From Notamacropus eugenii (taxonomy: Eukaryota; Chordata; Mammalia; Diprotodontia; Macropodidae): 64,000 nt of DNA. Below, in pieces: positions 25,393 to 37,592 of this stretch (the stretch's first letter is position 1; each line of letters begins with the position of its first letter). The stretch is from contig NC_092875.1 in the NCBI RefSeq assembly GCF_028372415.1, forward strand, positions 185,666,522 through 185,730,521, in the 5' to 3' direction. The notes beneath the pieces are model-generated. The model was not told the DNA's origin and searched no databases. It saw only the letters and a program-made list of their open reading frames with translations. The position numbers and the translations under genes were made by a program.

Positions 25393-27504
25393 TCATATTC
25401 TGAAAGAGATGATTAATGAACAACTAGAAGAGGTAGCAGTGATCACAAAGAGCCAGCATAGCTTCATCAAAAACTAGTTCTTCCAGACTAACCTGATCTC
25501 CTTGTTTGACTGGGTTACTAGATTCATAGACCATGGAAATTCTGTAGATTTCATTTACTTCAGTTTGAGCAAAGTTTCTCATGCTACTCTTGTAGACAAA
25601 CTACAGAGATGTGGACTAGGTGATAGTATGATTCGATAGATTTGGAAGAGATCAAATGGACAGTAGTAATTAATGGTTTCATGTCATGTTAGAAAGAGTC
25701 TTCTAGTGAAATGCCCCAAGGGAAATGGGTTCGCTCTATTCAGCATCCTAATCAGAGACTTAGATTGGGCATACATAACATACTTATCAAATTTTAAGAT
25801 GATAAAAAGATAGACTAACAAGTTGGATGATGGAATCAGCATCCAAAAAGACCTCAACAAATTAGAAGCTGGGCTAGATCTAATAAGAGATAGGGACTGT
25901 GATTTAAATAGGTCATAAGAAACTCCTGGATGAAAAGGTATCTTTTTCTAGTCCAAGTTAGAACCCTTTTGGCAACTTAAAGTCAGCCTTAAGAGAAGTG
26001 CCCTAGAGCTTAGTGACTGGGCCAGAACCTGTGAGAGGTGGAACTAGAACTTAGGTCTTCCTGCCTCTGAGGCTAAGCTAACCATTAAATTACACTGCCT
26101 CTGAAAGTGAATACAGTGAATTTTAATAGTCAAAACTGTATTCTTGTACTTTTTTTTCACAAGCATAAGTTTGGGCAGGTATGCTTAGATGGCAGTTTAT
26201 CTAACAAAGATATAGGAACTTTAGTGAATTTCAATTTCGCTGAGTCAATAGTAGGCTATGGCAGCCAAAAAAGCTAATGTAATAACAACAACAAAAAAGC
26301 TAATGTAATTTCAGGCTACGTTAAGAAAGGTTTGGTGTCTTACGTGTAATGGAGGAGAATATTATTTCATTATTAAAATAAAAGCATTAATTTTATCAAA
26401 TATCAAAGTATTTAAAATAAAAATATTAAATTTAGTTAATTAAAATTTAATTGAAATACTAAAAATAGAAATTAGTTTTTAAAAAATTTTAAAGGTTTGG
26501 TGTCCAGGAATAAAGAGATGATAGTCCTGTTATAATCTGTCATGGCAGAACCCCATTTTGAGTATTGTACTTAGTTCTGAGCAAGACATTTTAGAAGGGA
26601 TATTATAAATCAGAAAGCATTCAGAGAAAAAAGCCTTGAGACCATGTAGTAGATCATGGATTAGTTCAGAGGAACTGGGGATTTTTAAACTGGAGAAGAC
26701 TTAAGGTGAATATGATAGCAAACTTCAAACTTATTGAAGGATCATCATATTAAAGAGGATTAAACTTGTTTCTGCTTGGCTCTAGAGGGCAAAACTAAAA
26801 GCACTGAATGTATGTTTATCCCATTCCATTGATACTGCTTTGGTACTAGCCAGTGATACTAAATACAATGAGTCTGAATTATTACAAAAGCATTATAATT
26901 TTCCCAAGGAAAAACATGATGCCTTACTTGAGATACCCAGGGACCTTGGCAGTTGTAATCAAAGATATATCCAGGGAGGGGATCCAAGACATGATAATTT
27001 TCAGGCCACAAAAGAAGGAAGGTGAATCCATGATGGTTCTATGAGAGGCTACCCTCTAGACTTGGCACAATAAGAGTACACCAAGCTCTTGCCACTCTGC
27101 CTTCTTTGATGGATGATTGCCTAGTCATTTTTCACTTCTTGCACTAGGCCAACTTGATGCCCCAGCAAAGGTTCTTGTGTTTTACAGAAAGCAGTAAGTT
27201 CTTGTGCAGATATAGCTGAGTGATTATTATAGTTAGGAAGATACTGGGGTTTGGACAGCAAAGCTCTTAGTTTAGAAGCATCCAGCATGGCAAAATCCAA
27301 AAGAAATGGAGGTAGGAGAGTATTAGGTAAAAGAATGGGCCTACCAAAAGCAAAGATATAATTTCCTGTCAGAAATAAGTCTTATATCTCAAAGAAGTTC
27401 AAAAAATCTGAAGGATATTGGGGGGACTACTACAAAATTGCAGAAAGTCAAATTTAGGTGTAAAATTAAGGTTGTGCCAAGGCTAGAAATATCCATCTCA
27501 GGAT

Positions 27505-27735
27505 CTGAATTTGTTTTTTCAATCATGTTCAACTCTTGGGTTTACTTGGCAAGGATACTGGAGTGGTTTTCTATTTTCTTCTCCAACTCATTTTTCAGAT
27601 GAGGAAACTAAGGCAAACGCAGGTTAAGTGACTTGCCTAGGGTTACAGTATGAGGCCAAATTTGAACTCAGCAAGAAGAGTTTTCCTGACTCCAGATCCA
27701 GCCCTCTATCCACTGTGTCACCTAGCTGCCCCAAT
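27505..27735 (-). mobile_element. tRNA-type SINE inside the CR1/L3 element
   Basis: CTTGGCAAGGATACTGGAGT GG, CTTGCCTAGGGTTACAGTAT GAGG and CCCTCTATCCACTGTGTCAC CTAGCTGCC. The CR1/L3 3' end follows at 27,740. Confidence 0.9.
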
Positions 27736-27935
27736 GTAGAGATCGTCTTCCTTAATTAAAACTGCCCAAAAGTGAAATGAGTGCCTCAGGAGGTAATGGA
27801 CTCCTCCTTCCTTATTACTAGAGGCCTTTTAAAGGCTGAGTGACCACTTGTTAGGTATCTTGTAGAGGCTTTTCTTATTCAGGCACAAGTTAGACAAGAT
27901 GCCCTCCTTTCCTACTCTGATAGTCGATAATAATT

Positions 27936-28422
27936 TTTTTTATAAAGCCAGTAAAAGTTTCTGTTGCATTAGAAGAAATAATAAGATAATGTCAAAGTGC
28001 TAAACAAATGTAAAATACTGGGGGGGGGGGGGTTGTCTCTTTTTTTCCCATTAAAAATTAGGCCATATCATCAAAAGTTCTTGAAATAATCACCTGGAGC
28101 CCTGTTTATGAAGGTGACTATCCTCTTGGAGGTTCATACAAAATGTGCATAAGATCATGAGTTCCCTAGGACTGAGACAATACACTTGAAATGGATTTAG
28201 GACAGAAAGGAATTAAAAAAGCATTAAGGGAGAGACTTGCTATTTAAAGGAATCCACTCATGACATTTTTCTAAAGCAAAGAGGGCTTCCTTGCACAAAT
28301 GATCAGTTCCTAACTTATCTGATACATAAAAACACATTTTCATATGCTGGATTTATTTAGAGAGGAATAAGCCAAGATAAGCACTGAACTGGTGATTACA
28401 ACATTTTAAAATCACGATAGGG
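27936..28422. other. Intergenic DNA with a 13-G run
   Basis: G run at 28,020-28,032 followed by pyrimidine-rich sequence; no repeat recognised otherwise. Confidence 0.5.
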
Positions 28423-30271
28423 CAGCAGTTCACAAACTTTTTGGTCTCAGGACCCCTTTACACTCTTTTAAAAATTTTTTTTTAATTTTTCATTTTTAAC
28501 ACAGTTCATATCACATAAAACAATTCCAACTTTTAGTCAGGTGATACTTCTTTTAAAGCATTTACAATATAGACCACAAATGAATTTTTTTTTAACGTTA
28601 ACCAACTGAGACACAAATAATAGCTATGTATGCTAACTTCACAAGCCCTTGACCTGATTGTCTTCACATTATTACTAAGAATTAAAGGACCCTAACTTAT
28701 TGTTGTTGGTCTAAAGTCCCAAGCCTAATAGTTTAATTTTAGACTTGACCTCGGATGTTCTCCTATCAACAATCTGTAATTTAATAGATCTCGTATTAAG
28801 CTTACAAACCTTTTTGACTATAGGAAATTGCCACTAAGAGTAGGGACATTGCAGGGAAATGATATCTCCCCAATTTCATGTCAGTTCCAGGCAGGAGTAG
28901 ATTGTCAGCTTGCATTCAGTCAGGCTTAAAGTCTGCCAGGTGTCAGTGGGGAAATTGAGTCAGGAGAATCCTACCTCAGTTCAGGCTGAACAGCTGCTCT
29001 CCCACCCTTCCCATGAGATCACCTTTAGCAGTTCATACCAGCATCTCATAGGCTTACTGGCATCATGGATTGGAGACTCAGATCACCTTTCTTGCTATCC
29101 ATACCTGGAGTTAGACTCAGAAGAACAGTCAATCAATAATCCCATAGGATCTTAAAATAGCATGTTCCAATAACCAGGTTTCAGATATGACTATAATTTC
29201 ACATTGACTAAGGAATATCTTTTGAGGCAAGTCTTAAGTGGCTTACATGCCTTTCTGTACCTGTTCTAGTTCCTGCTTAAATAACAATCATAAAATCAAA
29301 TTTACCATTAAAACATTAACTTTTCCATCAATGCCAAATTTTACCCGAGGTTACCTGCCTCTAGGAAACTTAGGCTAAAATTCTTTTCCCCAAACTAAAG
29401 ATATCTCTGATTTAGTCTCAGTAATTAATTCAGTCAATTGTTTTAATACTAATTGCTTTTATATCACTTTGTAACGTCCAATTTTTCTCCCCATCTCTCC
29501 CCTCCCCCCACCCCCACTACCTTGCATTCTGATTACCTCTTCCCTCAATGTACCTCCCTTCTATCACACTCCACTCTTCCCTTATCTCCATCTTCTCTCT
29601 TATCCTGTAGGGCAAGATAAATTTCTATACCTTATTACCTGTGTTTCTTATTTCCCGATTATATGCAATAATAATTCTCAACATTCGTTTCTAATACTTT
29701 GAATTCCAACTTCTCTCCCTCCCTCCCTCCCTACTCATCCCCACTGAGAAGGCAAGCAATTTAATACAGACTAAATATGTGTCACTTTGCAAAACACTTC
29801 CATAATAATCTTGTTGTGTAATACTAATTATATTGTCCTCTATCCTACCCTAACCCCCCCTTAGTTTTTTATTCCCTCATTTGACCTTGTACCTTCCCAA
29901 AAGTGTTTGTTTCTAGTTACTCCCTTCTCCCATTTGCCCTCCCTTCTATCATTCCCCTCACCTCACTTGTCGCCTTCTCCCCTACTTTTCTGTAGTGTAA
30001 GATAGATTTTCATACCAAATTGAGTGAGCATGATATTCCCTCCTTAAGCCACATGTGAAGAGAGTAAGCTTCACTTTTCCCCTGTCCCCTTCTCCCTTTG
30101 ATCCTTCATTGAACACGATTTTTCTTATCTCTTTTATGAGTTATAGCCTGCCCCATTCCCTTTCTCCCTTTCTCCTCCCAGTATTTTCCTCCTTCACCCC
30201 TTAGTTTTTATTTTATTTTATTTTTTTTATGGATATCATCTCTTCTGATTCAAGTCAACCTGTACTCTCTG

Positions 30272-30275
<4 letters not shown>

Positions 30276-30332
<57 letters not shown>

Positions 30333-30343
30333 AGTGTGTGTGT
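30276..30343 (+). repeat. (GT)n microsatellite inside the L1 relative
   Basis: Perfect GT dinucleotides run from about 30,276 to 30,330, then a short GTACAGTGTGTGTGT imperfect end. The tract lies just 3' of ORF1 in the element, where related marsupial copies also carry CA/TA repeats. Confidence 0.95.
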
Positions 30344-30429
30344 ACAATCCCTCCACCTACCCAAATACTGAGAAAAGTCTCAAGAGTTACAGATGTTCCA
30401 TATAGGAATGTAAACAGTTCAGCTTTAGA

Positions 30430-31390
30430 AAGTCTTTTATAATTTCTCTTTCCTATTTACCTTTTCATGCTTCTTTTGATCTTGTGTTTGAAAGTCAAAT
30501 TTTCTCTTCAGTTCTGGCCTTTTTATCATGAATGCTTAGAAGTCCTCTATATCATTGAATGACCATTTATTCCTTAAGTATTATACTCATTTTTTCGGGG
30601 TAGGTGATTCTTGGTTTTAATCCCAGTTCCTTTGACTTCTGGAATATCCTATTCCAATCCCTTAATGTTGAAGCTGCCAGATCCTGTGTTATCCTGATTG
30701 TATTTCCACAACACTCAAGTTTTTTCTTTCTAAATGCTTGCAGTATTTTCTCCTTGACCTGGGAACTCTGAAATTTGGCCACAATATTCCTAGGAGTTTC
30801 TCTTTCAGGTTTCTTTCAGGAGGTGATTGGTGGATTCTTTCAATATTTATTTTGCCCTCTGGTTCTAGAATATCAGGACAGTTTTCCTTGATAATTTCAT
30901 GGAAGATAATATCTAGGCTCTTTTTTTGATCATGGCTTTCAGGTAGTCCCATAATTTTTAAATTGTCTCTCCTGGAACTATTTTCCAGGTCAGTTGTTTT
31001 TCCAATGAGATGTTTCACATCGTCTTCTATTTTTTCAAACTTTTGGTTTTGTTTTTTAACTGCTGGGTTTATCTTGTAGTAATTAGCTTCCCTGAATTCG
31101 ATTCTCTCTTTTGAGGAACTATTTTGTTCAGTGGGCTTTTGAACCTTCTCCTCCATTTGGCTAATTCTGCTTTTTAAAGCCTCCTCCTCATTGGCTTTTT
31201 GGACCCCTTTTTCCAATTGTTAGCCTCTTTTTAAAGGTGTTATTTTCCTCAGCATTTTTTTTGGTTCTCCTTTAGCAAGCTGCTAACTCTCTTTTCAAGC
31301 TCTTCTATTGCCTGAGCCCATTTTACATTCACTTTGGAGGCACTGGAGGCAGGGGCCTTGACTTCCTCTGACAGTATACTTTGTTCTTCC
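30430..31390 (-). pseudogene. L1 ORF1 remnant (RNA-binding chaperone)
   Basis: The reading frame at 31,216-30,689 gives a coiled-coil-like stretch (residues about 1-85) and then the L1 ORF1p RRM/C-terminal signature: ENSSRRDNLKIMGLPESHDQ, IIKENCPDILEPEGKINIER and IHQSPPERN. A second frame, 30,782-30,567, continues with MAKFQSSQVKEKILQAFRKK and NTIRITQDLAASTL, then ITYPEKMSI. The match continues below 30,567 (WSFNDIEDF, then KRPELKRKFDFQTQ) and upstream of 31,216 (KVNVKWAQAIEELEKRV), so at least one frameshift and several stops are present. ORF1p coats L1 RNA in cis; this copy cannot make the whole protein. Confidence 0.88.
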
Positions 31391-32508
31391 TCATCCTAAA
31401 GGATGGGAGAGGACACCTGTTCACCAAGAAAGTAACCTTCTATGGTCTTATTTTTTTTTTTCCTTTTTTGAGCATTTTTCCAGCCAGTTACTTAACTTCT
31501 GAATCCTTTGTCAAGGGGACGGTCCTGTTGCCCCTCCTCTCCCCAGTACTGTGTTCAAGGCTGAGATTTGACTCAGCTGCTTGATTCCCCCTGGGGCTTT
31601 GCATGGGGGTAGGGCCATTACTCAGGGCTGAGGTTTAGATCAGCTGCTCCCTCCTGTCAGAGGCTTTAAGCTGAACTGCATGGACAACGGACCCAGGTTG
31701 TTTCCCAGCCACCATAGCTGCCTGCAGCCTGCTACTGCTGCCGCTGCCTGGGGCTATTGCTGGAGGAACCCTGTTCTCTTCTTGCCCAGCTGGGAAAACC
31801 CTCCCACACTGACCTTTGGAGCTTTCTTTGTTGCTTGTAGGTTGAGGGATCTGGGACCCTCCCTGCTGGGAACTCTGTCCCAGAAGTCTGTTCAGGTCTT
31901 GCTCCTCCCAGTGCTACATGGCCAGGGTTGGGCTCCACTCCACTCAGCATCCTGTGACATAGACCTTTCCTATTGGCCTTCCAGGTTACCTTTGGCTGGA
32001 AACCTCTATCACTCTGTTGTTCTGTGGCTTCTGCTGCTCCAGAATTTGTTGAGTCATTTTTTACAGGTATTTTGTGGACTGGGGGGGAAGGCTAGAGTAT
32101 ATGCGTCTTTCTATTCTGCCATCTTGGCTCTGCCACCCCTTTATACTCTTAAGAATTATTGAGGAACCCAAAGAATTTTTGTTCTATATAGGTTATATCT
32201 ATTGATATTTACTGTATTAGAAATTAAAACTGACACAAATATTTGAACATAATAATATATCTATTAATACCTCTTAACATAAGTAACTTTTTTATGAAAA
32301 AATAATTTTATTTTCCAAACATAAAACATTTAGTGAAAAGCTTTTTATATTTTTTTTCAGTGTTTGGCTTAAGAGAAGACAGCTGGATTCTCACATGTAC
32401 TTCTGCATTCAATCTGTTGTGATATGTTGTCTTGGGTGAAATATACACCCAAGAAAGAAAACCCAGCCTTACAAAGACAAGTGGTTAAAAAGGGAGGATT
32501 ATTTCAAT

Positions 32509-34890
32509 CAATGAATCAATAAACATTTATGAAATGCCTACTTTGTGCCAGGTTCTGTGCTAAGCACTGGGGATATAAAAAGAGAAAAAAGATAGTCCCT
32601 GCCCTGGCGGAATTTACAATCCAATGAGGAAGACAACAGGCAAATAAATATAACAAAGCAAGCTACATATAGGATAAATAAGAAATAATTAACATAAGGA
32701 AGATAATAGGATTAAGAGAGTTTGGGAAAGGCTTTCTGGAAATTGTGGGATATTGTTGTTGTTGTGTTTGTCCTTCGTTCTTGAAGAGGACCATGACTTC
32801 AAGATGATGACATGACTTGCATTTGACTTTGATTTGAGTGAGGGAGGGCAGTGCAAGGTCACCAGCCTCACTTTTTTCTCCTGAGCCATCTGGGTTCAGT
32901 GGCCTGATATTCATCAGGACAACTGGAGACAGCCAAGGAGGGAATGTGAGACCCTGGCCCTTTCAGGCTAAGGTCTTATCACATTCTCACTTTGAGTGAG
33001 ATATGCCCATTCAATGAATAGACTTCTTTGGGATGTTAATTGGGATTAGTAAGTAGACCAAGTGAGAGAGAGAAAACCTTTTAGGCATGGGACACAGCCA
33101 GAGAAAATGCTGGGAATGGGGAGATGGATTGTCTTATTTTGGAACAGACTAGAAGCCAGTGTCACTGAACTGAAGAATACGTGTAAGGGAGTAAGGTTTT
33201 TGAAGACTGGGAAGTTAGGAGAGGGCTACAGATATGAAGGGCTCAGAATGCCAACAATGCATTTTGTATTTGTTCCTGGAGGGAATAGCCACTGAAGTTT
33301 ATTGAATGGGGAGAGGATGGAGTATGTGTGTGATATCATCAGATATACATTTTAGTAAAAAAACACTGTAGTGGCTGAACGGAAGATAGATTGGAATGCG
33401 AAGAGACATAAGGCAGGTAGACCCACAAGAGCAAGCTATTGCAATCATCCAGGTGTAAGGTGATGAGGGTTTGCTCTGAGTGGTGGCAATATCATAAGAT
33501 AGAAAGGGGCTTATGGGATAGATGTTGCAAAGGTGAAATTGAGAGGCCTTGTTATCTTGGATATGACAGTAGTCCAGTAGGGACTCAGTAGGGGTCAGTA
33601 GGAGTCATCCTGAGAGACTGTGAGGGTGAAATTGCACTCTACAATAATAGAGAAGGTCAGGGTGGGGGAGACAATGAATTAGGGGAAAAGATAATAAATT
33701 CTACTTTTGGCATACTGAGTTTAAGATATCTTCCGGATATGCAACCTGAAATTTCTGAAAGGCAATTAAGGATGTGAGATTGGAGATCAGCAGAGAGGTT
33801 AGGTCAGGAAGGGTAGATTTGAAAATCATTAAATCCGTGGGAGCTAAGATCACCAGTGAAGTAGTACAGAGAGCAAGGAAAAGAAGACCCAGGATAGAGC
33901 CGTGAGAGACACCTACAATTAAATGTCATGATCTAAAACAGGATTCAGCAAAGAAGACAGAGAAGGAGTGGTCAGATAGTTAGGAGGAGAACAAGGAGAG
34001 TATGATGTCTGAAAACATAATGAGAAGAGAGTGATCTACAGTAACAAACCCTGCAGAAAGGTCAAGGAAAAAGAGGATTGAGAAAAGACCATTGGGTTTT
34101 ACAACTAAGAGATCATTAGAAATTTTGGAGAAAGCAGTTTTGGTGGAATAATAAGGTCAGATGCCAGATCATAAGGGGTTAAGAAGGGAGTGAGAGGAAA
34201 GAAAATGGAGATGTTTATTGTACGTGGCCTTTTGGAATTTAGTTACAAAGATCAGAAGACATATAGGACAAAAGTTAGCAGGGATAGAAGGATCAAGTGA
34301 GGATTTTTCAGAATGAGGAAGACATAGGCATATTTGTAGGCAGTAAGGAATGAGCCAGTAGATAGGGAGAGACTGAAAATAAGTGAAAGAGTGGGAGTAA
34401 CAGAGGGGGAAATCTATTGGAGGAGATGGATAGAATGGGATCACTTGAACAGGAAGAGAGATTAGCCCTGGTAAAGGGTAAGGTCACTTCATCATGTGAG
34501 ACAGGAATGAAGGAAGTAATAGTGACAGAAAGTACCTGAGTGATAGGAGATGAGGAAGAGGAAAGAAGAGGGAACTCACAATAAAATGGCCTCAATTTTT
34601 GTCTGTAAAATATGAGGCAAAGTTCTCAGCTGAAAGAGTGGTGGGGAGGTAGGGCCATGGGAAGTCTAAGAAGGAATGAAAAGGTTTGGAAAGGCCACTA
34701 TGGAGAGTGGGATAGTAAGCTGATAAGGGAGGTATAATAAGATTGCTTAGCAGCAGTGAGGGCACAATTGAGTTGTATAACAGAAATTTATAGTGGATCC
34801 AGTCAAAACCTCCATCTTCAGTAGCATGTGTGTAGAAGTTAAGGTGTTGAATGGTGGGAATAATCCAAACCTTAATACCTTAATTAGATG
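32509..34890 (-). mobile_element. L2-clade LINE fragment (3' end to RT region)
   Basis: Read on the minus strand, the 3' end (CAGTGCTTAGCACAGAACCTGGC near 32,540-32,570 and AATAAATGTTTATTGATTCA) is at about 32,509. Toward 34,890 it passes into RT-coding sequence. The frame at 34,444-34,169 reads YCLQICLCLPHSEKSSLDPS then PANFCPICLLIFVTKFQKAT and HFLSSHSLLNPL, the L2 finger region (family form: NYRPISLLP, then LLNPLQSGF). Further RT motifs are degraded by stops. A SINE at about 32,748-33,060 interrupts it. Confidence 0.85.
32748..33060 (-). mobile_element. RTE-tailed SINE inserted in L2
   Basis: The block ends at 32,748-32,790 with TTGTTGTTGTTGTG then TTTGTCCTTCGTTCTTGAAG, which on the minus strand is a 3' tail shared with the RTE LINE at 58,090. 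The body contains TTTGATTTGAGTGAGGGAGG and CATCTGGGTTCAGTGGCC. A related copy lies at 52,105-52,420. The L2 resumes in register on the other side, so this is an insertion. Confidence 0.82.
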
Positions 34891-35034
34891 AGAACACTTT
34901 TCAATCAATCCAATATACAAACCTTAGACCAAGTGCTAAAAGGCCTTCAAACTAGAATGATGCCCACGAATTATATTCCAACAGGCCAAGGAAACTTGTT
35001 CACACCTCAGAGATTGTCTATAAATTTTGAAGAG

Positions 35035-35385
35035 TAGAAAAAAAAGGTGCCCATCAAACGGGGAATGACTAAACTAGTTATAGTGTATGAAGGTGATCTA
35101 ATACTGTTGTGCTGTAAGAAATGATGAAAGGGATGGTTTCAGGCAAGCCAGAGAAAACTTCTATGAACTAATACAAAGTGAAGTGAGAAGAACCAGGAGA
35201 AAAATATATGTAGCAACAAAAATATTGTAAAGCCAATCAACTTTGAAAGACTTAGGAACTCAGAGCAAAACAATGACCAACCACAATTCCAGAGGATTCA
35301 TGATGAAAGAGGCTATCCATCTCCAGATAGAGAAGGGATGGACTTAGAATGCAGATTGAAGAATATTATGAGGGGGAAGAGGAAG
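35035..35385 (+). mobile_element. L1 3' UTR fragment
   Basis: GGTGCCCATCAAACGGGGAA TGACTAAACTAG, TGTGCTGTAAGAAATGATGA, AAGTGAAGTGAGAAGAACCA GGAG and GAGGCTATCCATCTCCAGAT AG match the marsupial L1 3' end. No clear A tail; an L2-type piece follows. Confidence 0.78.
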
Positions 35386-35389
35386 TGGG

Positions 35390-36110
35390 AAGACATGGTT
35401 AACATGGGAATTCAGGAGCTTACATTCAATGGGATAATACAGTATATATACAGATAAGTACAAAATATTCAAAAAACAGAAAGCAATAACAACTGAGGTA
35501 ATCAGAAAAATACCTCAAGTAGGAAATGAAACCTGAATTGTGCTTTGAAGGAAGCTATGGATTTTATGTGGTAGAAATATAAAAGCAGTACATTCCAAAT
35601 ATGGGGGACCACCTGTACAAAGGCATCAAGGTAGGAGATAGCAACTCATATATAGAGAGTAACTGGCAGAGTTTGACTAGAACAAAGAGTGTACAAAGAA
35701 AAAAAATAAAAAATAAGATTAAAAAGATAAATGGGAGCCAATTTGGGGGTGGGAGGGGAAAAGAGCTTTAAATGCCAATATAAAGATTTTACATTTTGCC
35801 ATAGAGGCAATAGGGAGTTGCCCATGGTTTTTGATTAAAGTAGTGATGTGATCAGATTTATGTTTTAGGAATATCAATCTGGCAACTGTGAGCAGACTAG
35901 ATTAGAGAGAGAAGAGACTAGAAACAGGCAGAGCAGTTAGAGGCTACTACGATAGTGCCATTGAGAAGCAATGCAGGCATTAACTAGGACAGAAGCAATG
36001 TAAACAGAGAAAAGAGGAAAGATGGAAGAGGTCATAGAAATGGAATTTACAAAACTTGGCAAATGATTTAAAATAGGAAATAAAGGAGGGATAAGAGTAG
36101 ATGATGATTT
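35390..36110 (-). mobile_element. L2-clade LINE 3' fragment
   Basis: AGGAGCTTACATTCAATGGG, GCAGTACATTCCAAATATGG GGGACCACCTGTAC, GGCAATAGGGAGTTGCCCAT and the 35,880 block AATATCAATCTGGCAACTGT follow the reverse strand of the L2 3' UTR. Confidence 0.72.
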
Positions 36111-36769
36111 CTTATGGATTTCTGAAGATCTAATTCAATTCAGCTTTTATTTTCCATGTGGTTTTTCCAGTTTCCATAATGGCTAGATCCATACTAGCTT
36201 TGTGAGCAATCAGCTTTGTAAAGAATTGCTTTTCTGGTTTAAATAATACTGATAGGTTTAACTTTGGATTACAGCTTGAGAACATCTGGGGCACATGATC
36301 CAAAATCATAGTTATTTCTGGAAGAGTTTCTTGTAGGCAAAAATCTTTGAAAGCTCTTCAGGATACTAAAAGACCAGTCATATCTCCCCAATTCTGTATA
36401 TGTGAAGTTAATTTTAAAAAAATCCAAGTGTAGGACATTACATTTATCCCTATTAAATATTTTAATCTTAATTACATTTTAACCTATGATATTTTCTTTC
36501 ATATCCTCATTCTAATTTCCAGTCTGTTAACTCTTGTTCCCAGCTTTGTATCACTTGCAAATTTCATAAATATACTATTTGTGCTTTCATCCAAATCACT
36601 GATTAAACTCAACAGAATATGGACAAGGTGACATAAAGCCTTTAATTGTTTGAACAGTTCCAAGTTCATCTAACTGTAACCTCATCCAGCCCAGAGCTGT
36701 CCAACTATCCATAAGGATAGAGTGAATGTCTTTGTTAAATACCTTCCCTAAAGCTTAGGAAAACTGTAT

Positions 36770-36950
36770 TTATGACATTCCCTTGATCCAACAAGGATGT
36801 ATCCTATTTATCGTCTCCCCCATTAGACTGTGAACTCTTTGAGAATAGGGATTGTCTTTTGCTTCTTTTTGCATCCCTATCACTTGCATCCCCAGAACCC
36901 CACAGATAGTTAGTGCTTAATAGATGCTTGTTGGATGATTGGCTTAAAAA
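36770..36950 (+). mobile_element. L2 3' end with A tail
   Basis: CATTAGACTGTGAACTCTTT GAGAATAGGG, GCATCCCTATCACTTGCATC CCCAG, TAGTGCTTAATAGATGCTTG TTGG, then an A run at 36,946. Confidence 0.75.
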
Positions 36951-37592
36951 AAAAAAAAAGGAAATGTATTTAGGGAATGAATACAACTTAGTCATTCTAT
37001 TACTGAAGGAAGAAAAGAACTTGGATTATAGTCATCTCATAAAAAACATGAATAAACATCTTCACAAATGACATAGTTAATCCAAAAGTTATTTTCTCTT
37101 GTTTTTCTTTCTGATTCTTCCCTTCACCTTCTCCAATTACTTCTTTATAGTATCCTACTCGGTCTATTCTCTGCTTTGTAGTTGCTAAAATGAAAAATGC
37201 ATTCCTGTGTTATGCAGCTGAAAAGGATAGACAAGAGTTCCATAAAACCTACTTTGTCTAGATATAGTTACCATCTAATGAGAAATGAGTACCTTCGGGT
37301 AGGCTCAGGGCTGCACTTAATAGAGTTAACTACCCTTCTATTAGTGGCAAGCTAAGCCAAGCCTGTGGCTTCCTCTGGGTGCCCTAAGTAAGCTAACAGG
37401 TATGAGGGAATAAAAGTTAAGAAGAAATAAAAGGGGAAAGAGAATCACTGGAAGAAAAGAAAGGAAGGGAAGAAAGAAGAGGGAGAGAGAAAGAAAAAGT
37501 GGTAATGGTCAATGCTGCCGAGAGTCACTATAACTTGTCTACTTTTCTAGAATTTGTAGAAACATTGAGTCTCTGGATTGGAAGGGACCTCA

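Larger units (their letters stand above)
24990..27935 (+). mobile_element. CR1/L3 LINE fragment, RT region to 3' end
   Basis: Translated pieces match CR1/L3 reverse transcriptase. Near 25,591 the reading is VDKLQRCGLGDSMIR. Near 25,665 it gives VINGFMS followed by a degraded PQG block, then LIKF and DD near 25,790. The last two probably correspond to the family's LIKFADDTK catalytic region. The 3' part includes CCATTTTGAGTATTGTACTT (26,551) and GAGGAACTGGGGATTTTTAA, and resumes at 27,740-27,935 with CAGGAGGTAATGGACTCCTC. Many stops are present. Insertions: SINEs at 25,198-25,392 and 27,505-27,735, a MIR at 25,960-26,105 and AT-rich sequence at 26,350-26,500. The segment 26,800-27,500 is a less certain part of the same element. 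Confidence 0.8.
28468..32134 (-). mobile_element. L1-related element with ORF1 but no visible ORF2 (HAL1-like)
   Basis: The minus-strand 5' end starts GGCAGAGCCAAGATGGCAGA at 32,134, the marsupial L1 5' UTR start. The 5' UTR runs to about 31,390 and an ORF1 remnant to about 30,430. A G/A-rich 3' region with a CA/GT microsatellite follows to about 29,450, then 0.97 kb of other sequence and an A-rich tail at 28,468-28,490. No reverse-transcriptase block is seen between ORF1 and the tail. Direct repeats of 16 bp (ACCCCTTTACACTCTT at 28,452-28,467 and a copy with one mismatch at 32,135-32,150) enclose the whole block, so it integrated as one unit. Known half-L1 (HAL1) elements have this ORF1-only layout. 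An internally deleted L1 is the alternative. Confidence 0.78.
28423..32508 (+). mobile_element. hAT DNA transposon, MER5/Charlie-like, split by an L1 relative
   Basis: The left end (28,423-28,467) begins CAGCAGTTCACAAACTTT, close to the MER5 terminal repeat, and runs into GGTCTCAGGACCCCTTTACA. The element resumes at 32,151 (ATTATTGAGGAACCC, then a TTATATCTATTGATATTTAC block) and runs to about 32,508, where an L2 fragment starts. It contains only non-coding or eroded sequence. It is an ancient therian family by name; the assignment is from memory of the consensus. Confidence 0.8.

Noticed and set aside
30689-31216. A 175-codon minus-strand frame with a coiled coil
   Set aside because: It is L1 ORF1p sequence by its conserved motifs, with stops and a frameshift on both sides.
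34169-34595. Minus-strand frames of 91 and 95 codons that look protein-like
   Set aside because: They are the reverse-transcriptase region of an L2 LINE, not a host gene.
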